Of a stretch of 64,000 nt of DNA, positions 17,736 to 24,251 are shown one piece after another; within the stretch, counting starts at the first letter, position 1; the number at the start of each line of letters is the position of its first letter. Both the position numbers and the translations under genes were made by a program. Under the pieces are notes generated by a model that was not told where the DNA came from, ran no database searches, and was given only the letters and a program-made list of their open reading frames with translations. The DNA is from Prevotella sp. oral taxon 299 str. F0039 (GTDB lineage: Bacteria > Bacteroidota > Bacteroidia > Bacteroidales > Bacteroidaceae), in contig NC_022111.1 in NCBI RefSeq assembly GCF_000163055.2, forward strand, positions 1,240,001-1,304,000, written 5' to 3'.

Positions 17736-18473
17736 ATGATAGAACTAAAACTGAACCAATTGCAGGTGGGTTATACCTCGAAAGGAAAGCAAAGGGCAAT
17801 GAACCAATGTGCTTTTGATGTGGAGATAGCCCGCAATGAGCTGATTTGTTTGATTGGAAAGAACGGCGTTGGCAAAACAACTCTGTTGCGAACGCTGGCT
17901 GGTTTCATTGCACCTGTGGCGGGAGAGGTGTTGATAAACGGCCAATTGGTGGGCAACTACACTGCAAGTGAGCTGTCGAAGTTGGTGAGTGTGGTGCTAA
18001 CCGACAAGGTAGACACGGGCGAAATGAGCGTTTTTGAGTTGGTTTCGTTGGGCAGATTGCCTCATACTGGGTTCTTTGGACGATTGAATCAGCATGATAT
18101 CGAAATGGTAAATCAGGCTATTTCGCTCTTAAACATCGAGCATTTAAGAGAGAAAAAGGTGCAGATGTTGAGCGATGGAGAGCGTCAAAAAGCCTTTATA
18201 GCAAAGGCTATGGCTCAAGAAACACCGCTAATGCTGTTAGATGAGCCAAGTGCTTTCTTAGATTATCCAAGTAAAGTGGAATTGATGCAACAGCTCAATA
18301 GATTGGCAAAGGAATACAATAAAATCGTGATTCTATCCACTCACGACCTCGATATCGCCTTAAAAGCCAATCCAGAGTTGTGGTTTATGTCTTCAGAAGG
18401 GCAACTTATTACGGGAAAATGCAACGATGAGGCAATGAAAAAGCATGTAGCAGAGTTGGGATATAGTCTTTAA
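17736..18473 (+). CDS. ABC transporter ATP-binding protein, FecE/BtuD type
   Basis: Cytoplasmic ATPase of an importer for iron chelates, heme or cobalamin. 245 residues with Walker A GKNGVGKT (41-48), Q-loop region, signature MLSDGERQKAFIAKAMAQ, Walker B LMLLDEPSAFLD and the switch histidine STHDLDIA. Related domains normally lie beside a BtuC-type permease and a binding protein, but here both neighbours are unrelated, so it is an orphan within view. The GTG at 17733 is in frame but the ATG at 17736 is preferred. It is followed by 300 bases without a gene, then a tRNA. Confidence 0.92.
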   Translation: MIELKLNQLQVGYTSKGKQRAMNQCAFDVEIARNELICLIGKNGVGKTTLLRTLAGFIAPVAGEVLINGQLVGNYTASELSKLVSVVLTDKVDTGEMSVFELVSLGRLPHTGFFGRLNQHDIEMVNQAISLLNIEHLREKKVQMLSDGERQKAFIAKAMAQETPLMLLDEPSAFLDYPSKVELMQQLNRLAKEYNKIVILSTHDLDIALKANPELWFMSSEGQLITGKCNDEAMKKHVAELGYSL

Positions 18474-18777
18474 TTGGGGGCAGATTTAAGGTGATAGATC
18501 CTTTGAGAAACGCTATTCGCATCTTTAAATCACCTGAAAAAGAGATCAACATCATTTTTATTCGTATCTATTGAAATTGACAATCAAAAAAAAACGTTTG
18601 CGGTTGGGATTTTAATAATTAATGTTTAACTTTGCAGTTGAATAATTATTTCAAGAGAATCTTTTTGGATTTACTAAACGAAAAGATTACATTGCAATAG
18701 TATTTCTTTCGTATTTTGATGTAAAGGTATTATTATTGAGTTAGGAAACTGTATGAACTCGTTTGGTGAAAAGCCTC
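18474..18777. other. Gap upstream of tRNA-Arg with a candidate promoter
   Basis: 304 bases. TTG at 18604-18606, a 20-base spacer and TAACTTTG at 18627-18634 form a good Bacteroidetes promoter facing the tRNA, about 145 bases upstream of it. Nothing else is recognised. Confidence 0.5.
18604..18634 (+). promoter_or_regulatory. Promoter, probably for tRNA-Arg
   Basis: -33 TTG, 20-base spacer and -7 TAACTTTG. No gene lies between it and the tRNA, so it most likely drives the tRNA precursor. Confidence 0.5.
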
Positions 18778-18849
18778 GCTCCCATAGTTAAATGGATAGA
18801 ACGAAGGTTTCCTAAACCTTTGATCCGAGTTCGATTCTCGGTGGGAGTA
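18778..18849 (+). tRNA. tRNA-Arg (anticodon CCT)
   Basis: Complete cloverleaf: acceptor arm GCTCCCA pairs with TGGGAGT (18842-18848). The anticodon arm is AAGGT-TTCCTAA-ACCTT with anticodon CCT, reading AGG. The T arm is CCGAG-TTCGATT-CTCGG. CCA is not encoded. A terminator follows at 18911. Confidence 0.95.
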
Positions 18850-18910
18850 CAGCACAAAAAGAGGACACTTGAAATATAATTCATTGAGGATGATTATCTA
18901 AATAACAAAG

Positions 18911-18950
18911 AAGGGAAAGTACTTACACAAGCACTTTCCCTTTATTTTGT
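18911..18950 (+). terminator. Terminator after tRNA-Arg
   Basis: AAGGGAAAGTACTT (18911-18924) pairs with AAGCACTTTCCCTT (18929-18942), 4-base loop, one mismatch, then TATTTTG. Confidence 0.85.
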
Positions 18951-19056
18951 GTCCATAGGATCACATTTTAAGTAGAAGAAAAATGAAAAAGTGAATTCCA
19001 ACGAACTTCACAGCTAATCGGAATTCTTTACGTAACATAATTAAAACAGATTTATT

Positions 19057-20349
19057 TTATTTGATATTCTCATATGCACGAATAGCCTCAATAAAACGAT
19101 TGTTTACGTCTTTGAACGTATAAAGTCCGTCATTATTGGGCGTTAATCCCTTAAGTTTGAGCTCAAACACCATTGGTGGTGTTTTAAGATTGAGCGGTTC
19201 GAGGTTTCGAAGCTGGTCTGTTGATTGATAAACGAGATTCAATGCTACAAAAACCTCACCATTTTTGTCTACCCATTTCTCGAAAACAAGTTTGCATCCG
19301 ATGGGTGTTTTCTTTTCAATTGTATTGGGAAGCGAATAGGGTTCGATACCCAATGCTGCGCCAACGCTGGCAATATTAGAGTCGTGTCCACACAAGAAAG
19401 TAAACTTTCGCTTGTCTGCATTCAACTCATCGTTGATATAAACCAACAAAGGATGAGCCACATTCACTGCCACTATGGGTGCTGCAAAGAGCACATCTCC
19501 ATATACATCTTTCACTTTTGCAATCTTTTCCCAATCCGATAGCGTCAAATCGTGACCAAAAGCCGCCTTCTTTGCGTCGCTTTCTTCATAGTATTGCAAG
19601 ATAAAAGCATCTGATGCAGTGTTCGCAAGTTTCAAAGAGCCTTTCATTCTTGGTTCTTCTCCAAGCTCTAAGAGTATCTTTGTGTTGTAATCATCAAACG
19701 AACAAGCGATTCCTTCCTTACAAGCTGGAGAGCTTTTCAAGTCGAGTGTGTTTTCAATGATATCGTAACTGCTTTTTAATTCTTCATTAATTCCAACGAT
19801 ACCACGTTTTCCTCCCATTGCAGCTATTTGCTTTAAAGCCTCCTTTTTGAATTCTTCTGACACCTTAGTGAGTCTTGGAAAGAAGATAGGATCCATCTTA
19901 CTTGGCGAGAATCTATGGTGAACTTGGATGTCTGCGATAGGCATAAATCCTGCAGAAAAATAGCGTGCGGTAGCTATTGTGCGCTGCATACTATTGGCAT
20001 AAACCAACATTTCGTCGTGCGAAGGTACACAATTTTCCTGAAATAAACCTTCTTTTACGAGCCATTTTCTAAAAAATTGACCCATAATAGTTTCTAAAGC
20101 ACCTCCTCGAAGGGTTAATTCACTTGCAGAAGAGCTCCAGTCTGTCCACTGATGTGGGGTGAGTTTGCCCAATACACTTCCTCCGTTTGATAGAGGAGAG
20201 CGTATGTTGTGGCGACTCAAAACAACGACTTCTTTGAGCGAATACTTTTCTTTGAAGCTATCGCTACGTTTGATTTGTGCTGTTGAATTTATGGGGTTTA
20301 ACCATAAGCTTAGCAGTAGTAATGATAGAAATATATAATTACGTTTCAT
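19057..20349 (-). CDS. Secreted histidine-type phosphatase (clade 2; Agp/AppA/MINPP-like)
   Basis: Exported histidine acid phosphatase of 430 residues that forms a phosphohistidine intermediate. Signal peptide 1-24 (NSTA-QI). Active-site motif R46-H-N-I-R-S-P52, in the glucose-1-phosphatase form RHN rather than the phytase form RHG, and the proton-donor pair H322-D323 (CGHDSN). Likely substrates are sugar phosphates or inositol phosphates, in the periplasm or outside the cell. Third gene of an operon with an acid phosphatase and an OprO/P-like porin, so it probably feeds phosphate to the cell. Choice between phytase and sugar phosphatase cannot be made from sequence alone. Confidence 0.85.
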   Translation of the reverse strand: MKRNYIFLSLLLLSLWLNPINSTAQIKRSDSFKEKYSLKEVVVLSRHNIRSPLSNGGSVLGKLTPHQWTDWSSSASELTLRGGALETIMGQFFRKWLVKEGLFQENCVPSHDEMLVYANSMQRTIATARYFSAGFMPIADIQVHHRFSPSKMDPIFFPRLTKVSEEFKKEALKQIAAMGGKRGIVGINEELKSSYDIIENTLDLKSSPACKEGIACSFDDYNTKILLELGEEPRMKGSLKLANTASDAFILQYYEESDAKKAAFGHDLTLSDWEKIAKVKDVYGDVLFAAPIVAVNVAHPLLVYINDELNADKRKFTFLCGHDSNIASVGAALGIEPYSLPNTIEKKTPIGCKLVFEKWVDKNGEVFVALNLVYQSTDQLRNLEPLNLKTPPMVFELKLKGLTPNNDGLYTFKDVNNRFIEAIRAYENIK

Positions 20350-20371
20350 GATGTTTGGTAGATTTAGTTAA

Positions 20372-21610
20372 TTAAAACTTAATTTGGAGACGTGTTTCTA
20401 ATATTCCTACATGATTATTTTCGTGTATTGCGCAATCTGTTACTTTGGTGTAAGATGCACGTAAACGCCAAATCATATATTTATTGAGGTAGTAATTGTA
20501 GGTTAACGACCAGTCGTTAGCTCGTCCACCCAATATTTCTGCTTTATTATCAGATAGATCTGTGTAGTTATAAGCAGCCACAAGCTCCATAGAACCAGGC
20601 TTTGGAGTATCAATTCCGCCATCAGTATGAGTGTAACTATAGTCGGATCCTTTAATCAAACCACGCAAACTGCAGTATGCACCACTTGCTTTATAGTTCT
20701 TAAAGCCATTTTCACGTGTGATAGTTAAATAGTAGTATTGAGCTTCAATACCTAACTTTCCTTTTGCTGCAGCTATTTCTGGACTTATTTTGAATAAGCG
20801 TTTAGCATGTTCTACCTTTGCTTGTAGGGCTGGGATTTTCGCTACTCGAGTTGGGAAAGGTGCTGCTAAAGTATATACTTTGTGGTTCAATGCAGCTGCT
20901 TTGTCGTATTGTGGAGTCTCAAAAGCACCCGAAATACCAAAATGTAGAATATTTCCGTCTTCTGTGAAAGGCTTATATAGCAAACGAGACATCATTCCGA
21001 AACCTTGATTACCTAATTGGTCTGAAGGCATCTTCATAGAGTTCGATTCTGTGAAGAAACTGAATGTTCCGAAGAACTTACCGAGATCGTGAACATACAT
21101 CAATCCTAATAGACGTGAATCTCCGAATGTTCCTTGGCTCATAGGCTCTTCCATTGAAATTTTGAAAGATGAACTTGTGGCACTTTGCAAACCGAATTGA
21201 TGAACAAAATAACCTCCTTTAATAAGTTGATGCTTGTTGAAAGTGTATTGCATAAGAATGTCTTTCAATCCAACTTTGCCGTATGCATAGCCAATGTCTA
21301 TCTTTCCATACCATTTACCATATTTTGCAGCAACACCAGCACGTGCATCAGGAATGCCAAATCCGTCGTTAAACACATCTTTTTGGTTCTTTGGTGCAAA
21401 CAAAGCTGCATCGAACAAAATTCTACCTGTTGGTTTAACACTTAATTTGGGTTCTTCATTCTCTTTGCTTGCAACCACTGGTTGTGCGTTTTCTATAGGC
21501 TGAGAAGTTGCAAAAACATTTTCTGTTGTGGCTTCTGCAGAAAGTTTTTGGGCAAGAGCTACACTCCAACTACTTAGGAGGAGTGTACTCATTATTACTA
21601 TTTTTTTCAT
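20372..21610 (-). CDS. OprO/OprP-type porin
   Basis: Outer-membrane porin, 412 residues, signal peptide 1-20 (SVALA-QK). After a short linker (NAQPVVASKENEEPK) the pattern VKPTGRILFDAALF, ARAGVAAKYGKWYGKIDIGYAYGKVGLKD and GGYFVHQFGLQSATSSSF fits the phosphate-selective porin O/P family (Bacteroidetes branch). It ends with ETRLQIKF, a normal barrel terminus. It lies between two phosphatase genes (22 and 49 bases away), so phosphate or phosphorylated-compound uptake is the natural inference; selectivity is not proven by sequence. Confidence 0.85.
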   Translation of the reverse strand: MKKIVIMSTLLLSSWSVALAQKLSAEATTENVFATSQPIENAQPVVASKENEEPKLSVKPTGRILFDAALFAPKNQKDVFNDGFGIPDARAGVAAKYGKWYGKIDIGYAYGKVGLKDILMQYTFNKHQLIKGGYFVHQFGLQSATSSSFKISMEEPMSQGTFGDSRLLGLMYVHDLGKFFGTFSFFTESNSMKMPSDQLGNQGFGMMSRLLYKPFTEDGNILHFGISGAFETPQYDKAAALNHKVYTLAAPFPTRVAKIPALQAKVEHAKRLFKISPEIAAAKGKLGIEAQYYYLTITRENGFKNYKASGAYCSLRGLIKGSDYSYTHTDGGIDTPKPGSMELVAAYNYTDLSDNKAEILGGRANDWSLTYNYYLNKYMIWRLRASYTKVTDCAIHENNHVGILETRLQIKF

Positions 21611-21659
21611 ATTAAATTTATGGATAGAATGAAAAATACAGTTGAATAATTATTTTTTG

Positions 21660-22442
21660 TTAGTTAGCTTTGAAAGTACTTTTCTGTACTTTACCTGCTT
21701 TTACAAGTGCTGTAAATTCTTTCTTAGCCTTTTCTAATTGTTTGTTGAAAGCGTCGTTAGCGTGGAGTCGAGCCACAACAGCACTTGCAACGATGCGAGC
21801 TGCATCAACATCGCTTTGGAAGTGGTAGCCACAAATTACACGACTTTGACCCATTTCAAATCCACGTTGTAAGATTTCGTTTTGACGATCTACGTTAATC
21901 TCTGCCAAAACAAGAGCTGTAGCCCAACCAATAGAAGTATGACCTGAAGGATAAGAACCATTAGTTGAAAGTTCTTGTTGTTGTTCTGGGTTACATGTTG
22001 CTTCTTTGAAGAATGCGAAAGGACGAATTCTCATATAGTGTTCTTTAGCTGCACGTGTTGCAAGGTCGCCAGCATCTTCACGCATGTTAAGAACTAATTT
22101 ATAGATTTCGGGTGTTGTTTCTTTTGAAATACGAACACCGAAAGCATCAGAAAAGGCATTGGGCACACCATCTCCGTTTACTCTTGCGTCTGAAACTGCT
22201 TGGTCTCCACGCTCAGTGTTACGTTGCATCTTACCCCATTGATATTGAGATACATCGTTTAACCATAGAACTGAACCTGGTTGTGGTGGTGGAGGAAGAA
22301 GTTTTAAGCTGTTAGCTACTTCGCCAATTTGTAGGAAATACAAATCAGGTTTAGTTCTTACATCTTTAATTTTTTCTTGTCCAAAGGTGCTAGTTGCAAC
22401 AAATAGAGTTGCAGCTGCTAATAAAGCGTGTTTGAATTTCAT
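21660..22442 (-). CDS. Class A nonspecific acid phosphatase (PAP2 superfamily)
   Basis: Periplasmic phosphomonoesterase, 260 residues, signal peptide 1-21 (STFG-QE). It carries the PAP2/PhoN signature: [10 protein letters not shown] (phosphate-binding K and R), [13 protein letters not shown] (catalytic His) and [17 protein letters not shown] (nucleophile His). The N-terminal LPPPPQPGS segment is typical of PhoN-like class A enzymes. It is the first gene of the three-gene phosphate operon. Its promoter region holds a TATATTTG -7 element and several inverted repeats (22507-22592) that may bind a phosphate-responsive regulator. Confidence 0.92.
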   Translation of the reverse strand: MKFKHALLAAATLFVATSTFGQEKIKDVRTKPDLYFLQIGEVANSLKLLPPPPQPGSVLWLNDVSQYQWGKMQRNTERGDQAVSDARVNGDGVPNAFSDAFGVRISKETTPEIYKLVLNMREDAGDLATRAAKEHYMRIRPFAFFKEATCNPEQQQELSTNGSYPSGHTSIGWATALVLAEINVDRQNEILQRGFEMGQSRVICGYHFQSDVDAARIVASAVVARLHANDAFNKQLEKAKKEFTALVKAGKVQKSTFKAN

Positions 22443-22483
22443 AAAATAGTTGTTTTAAAATAGTTGAAAAAATTGATTTATGT

Positions 22484-22491
22484 CACAAATA
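22484..22491 (-). promoter_or_regulatory. -7 element of the phosphatase operon
   Basis: Reverse strand TATATTTG (TAnnTTTG); leader of about 40 bases. No good -33 TTG at the standard distance, which would suit an activated promoter. Confidence 0.5.
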
Positions 22492-22506
22492 TAGGTATTA
22501 ATTAGT

Positions 22507-22560
22507 TTGTAAAATAGTTGCAATTGGTTGTTTTACAATTTTTCTTAATTGCAACTATTT
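22507..22560. promoter_or_regulatory. Nested inverted repeats upstream of the phosphatase operon
   Basis: TTGTAAAA (22507-22514) is inverted as TTTTACAA (22531-22538). AAATAGTTGCAATT (22512-22525) is inverted perfectly as AATTGCAACTATTT (22547-22560). AAAATAGTTG also occurs twice in the leader (near 22443 and 22458). Position, just upstream of the -7 element, fits activator binding. Confidence 0.55.
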
Positions 22561-22569
22561 GCAAAAATG

Positions 22570-22592
22570 CCCATAAATAGCCATTTATAGGG
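22570..22592. promoter_or_regulatory. Imperfect dyad CCCATAAAT-AGCC-ATTTATAGGG
   Basis: Arms at 22570-22578 and 22583-22592, continuing outward as AATG and TATT. The right half, CCATTTATAGGGTAT, is close to the palindrome before the TonB operon (8600-8619). Confidence 0.45.
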
Positions 22593-22630
22593 TATTTCAG
22601 AGCAATTCGATTATAAAATTATTTATCTTT

Positions 22631-22718
22631 AAAAGTTATGCTTTTGCAATGTAATTGCATTGCTTTTAGAGTGTAATTCGATTGCTTTTGCAGTTAAAAG
22701 GTACTGCTTTTGATGAGG
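22631..22718. repeat. 22-bp periodic array E (four units)
   Basis: Units at 22631, 22653, 22675 and 22697, exactly 22 bp apart, all keeping the right half TGCTTTT (AAAAGTTATGCTTTTG, AATTGCATTGCTTTTAG, AATTCGATTGCTTTTG, AAAGGTACTGCTTTTG). Lies in a divergent region. Confidence 0.87.
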
Positions 22719-22987
22719 GAAAAGAAAAGTATCAGTTCTTTCCATGATTGGAAAGCTCATATATCTTATGCTTGCATATACTATGGAAGCTCTTATTCAC
22801 GATGCGGAAGAGACAAAGAGAAAGGATCAGTTACGAAGTGAAAAATCCGTCTTACTTCTCTAATGACAGACGAGATAACATCTGATCGATGCCAAACTTA
22901 CCAAAAAGATGAAACAAATCATCACTCATTCGGTTTTTAATACTCAAAAGTTTGGACAACTCATTTATTTTATTTATTTTTGCTTTT

Positions 22988-23056
22988 ATAACAGATTTAT
23001 TATTTTATTTTAAAAATCAGTTGTTTAGAGATTACTAATTTACAAAGTATTCGACA
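22988..23056 (+). repeat. Left copy of ~70-bp direct repeat
   Basis: Shares AAAATCAGTTGTTTA, one mismatch, then AGATTACTAATTTACAAAG with 24108-24178, plus looser similarity on both sides (ATAACAG at the start, TTCGACA at the end). The copies flank the GIY-YIG/membrane-protein pair. Confidence 0.75.
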
Positions 23057-23078
23057 TAACTTTATATCAAAAAGACCT

Positions 23079-23564
23079 ATGAATGATATTATCCAAAGAT
23101 TAAAAAGTGATGGTTTCGAGGGATTTATTTTTGTGGAAAACCTCATGCAAAGTCGTAAAATGATTCCCTCATATAGTGGAGTATATATTATTTTGCGCTT
23201 AAAAGATTCTGAACCTGAATTTCTTGAACAAGGAACTGGTGGCTTCTTTAAGAAAAAAGAACCGAGGAATCCAAATGTTTCTATTGCTGAATTAAGAGAT
23301 AACTGGGTGCCAAATGAGGCTATTATGTATATTGGAAAGGCTACATCTTTGAAGAAGCGACTTGGAAGTTACCTTCGTTTTGGTGAGGGAAAATTTGCCA
23401 CTCACTGGGGTGGACGATATATTTGGCAGTTAAAAGATTCACGTGAACTATTGGTATGTTGGAAAGAAACAGATGAAAATCCACGTGTAGTTGAAGAAGA
23501 AATGATCGCTCAATTCAAGAAAGAACATGGTGGTAAACGACCTTTTGCCAACTTGAAAGACTAA
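23079..23564 (+). CDS. GIY-YIG-like nuclease-fold protein
   Basis: 161 residues. It shows a GIY-YIG arrangement: SGVYIILRL (about 33-41) for GIY and AIMYIGKATSLKKRLGSYLRF (about 86-106) for YIG with the following helix. A glutamate-rich helix VVEEEMIAQFKKEHGGKRPFANL closes the domain. A ~40-residue insertion (EFLEQGTGGFFKKKEPRNPN) separates the two strands. It may cut DNA or be a non-nuclease relative. It is followed after 8 bases by a small membrane protein and is flanked by direct repeats, suggesting acquired DNA. Accessory-type gene of unknown role. Confidence 0.75.
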   Translation: MNDIIQRLKSDGFEGFIFVENLMQSRKMIPSYSGVYIILRLKDSEPEFLEQGTGGFFKKKEPRNPNVSIAELRDNWVPNEAIMYIGKATSLKKRLGSYLRFGEGKFATHWGGRYIWQLKDSRELLVCWKETDENPRVVEEEMIAQFKKEHGGKRPFANLKD

Positions 23565-23572
23565 AACGGACG

Positions 23573-23863
23573 ATGAAAAAACTCTACAAAGATATTTTGC
23601 TTGGGCTATTTACGAGTATCATTATCGTGGGTATAATTTATGGTTCTAACCTTTATTTTTCTTTGCAGGAGTCTAAACAAAGGCAAGAAAGGCATAAGCA
23701 GGAAGAAGAACGTAGAGAAAAGATAAAGAAATATCGTGAAATTTTGGAAAAACAACGTGATAGTATAAGAGTTAGTGGAAAACTTCAACATCCACATAGC
23801 ATTGAAGACTATGATCTAAATGATGACCAAGATCTTTACGATAACCCCGATTTTGATGACTAA
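23573..23863 (+). CDS. Small membrane protein with coiled coil
   Basis: 96 residues, unknown function. One transmembrane helix (about 8-30, ILLGLFTSIIIVGIIYGSNLYF) is followed by a charged coiled coil (QESKQRQERHKQEEERREKIKKYREILEKQRD) and an acidic tail (DYDLNDDQDLYDNPDFDD). It lies 8 bases after the GIY-YIG-like gene and is probably cotranscribed. The acidic character continues in another frame just past the stop (23866-23931), so the annotated C-terminus may be the result of a frameshift. Confidence 0.65.
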   Translation: MKKLYKDILLGLFTSIIIVGIIYGSNLYFSLQESKQRQERHKQEEERREKIKKYREILEKQRDSIRVSGKLQHPHSIEDYDLNDDQDLYDNPDFDD

Positions 23864-23865
23864 TA

Positions 23866-23931
23866 CCAGGAGAAGAATACGATGAGGAATTTGTAGACCG
23901 AACAACTGGCGATCCTGAATTATATGATTAA
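23866..23931 (+). pseudogene. Out-of-frame acidic remnant after the membrane protein
   Basis: In a different frame from the preceding gene, 21 codons read PGEEYDEEFVDRTTGDPELYD then stop, matching the acidic D/E/Y-rich style of the gene's tail. No start codon precedes it. It looks like the original C-terminus cut off by a small indel near 23860. Confidence 0.4.
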
Positions 23932-23993
23932 CCATTAATAATGGCTATAATCTTTTGCTCCAACATAACAATGAGTGGCGAAGTATATTAATA

Positions 23994-24222
23994 ACTAAAG
24001 TTTCCCACCCCCTTAAAACACTGGTTTTCCCCATTCATCTTTGCCAGTTACGCCCCATATTCATTGAGCTTTAACACACGGCTAAGATTTTCTCTATTTT
24101 TTCTTCCATAACAGTTTCGTTGTTTTGTCTTTAAAATCAGTTGTTTATAGATTACTAATTTACAAAGGAAATTCGACAAACTGTTGTTTTTCAATCTATT
24201 TATTGGGGTGGGAAACTTTAGT
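23994..24222. mobile_element. 229-bp element with perfect 18-bp terminal inverted repeats
   Basis: ACTAAAGTTTCCCACCCC at 23994-24011 is repeated exactly inverted at 24205-24222. The ends are surrounded by AT-rich sequence (TATTAATA and AATATTA). Size, perfect ends and lack of coding capacity fit a MITE-like element; a long hairpin or a regulatory site is also possible. Confidence 0.5.
24108..24178 (+). repeat. Right copy of ~70-bp direct repeat
   Basis: Matches 22988-23056 (34 of 35 identical in the core AAAATCAGTTGTTTA to TTTACAAAG). Lies within the 18-bp inverted-repeat element. Confidence 0.75.
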
Positions 24223-24251
24223 AATATTATTTATTTCAGGTTATAGTTCGC

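Larger units (their letters stand above)
22443..23078. other. Divergent intergenic region with operators and periodic array
   Basis: 636 bases. From left to right: the acid phosphatase promoter, inverted repeats (22507-22560 and 22570-22592), the 22-bp array E (22631-22718), about 270 bases in which I recognise nothing, and the left copy of a ~70-bp direct repeat (22988-23056) before the GIY-YIG-like gene. Confidence 0.7.
23864..24251. other. Gap with inverted-repeat element
   Basis: 388 bases holding the acidic remnant, a 229-bp element bounded by 18-bp inverted repeats (23994-24222) and, inside it, the right copy of the direct repeat (24108-24178). No other gene seen. Confidence 0.6.
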
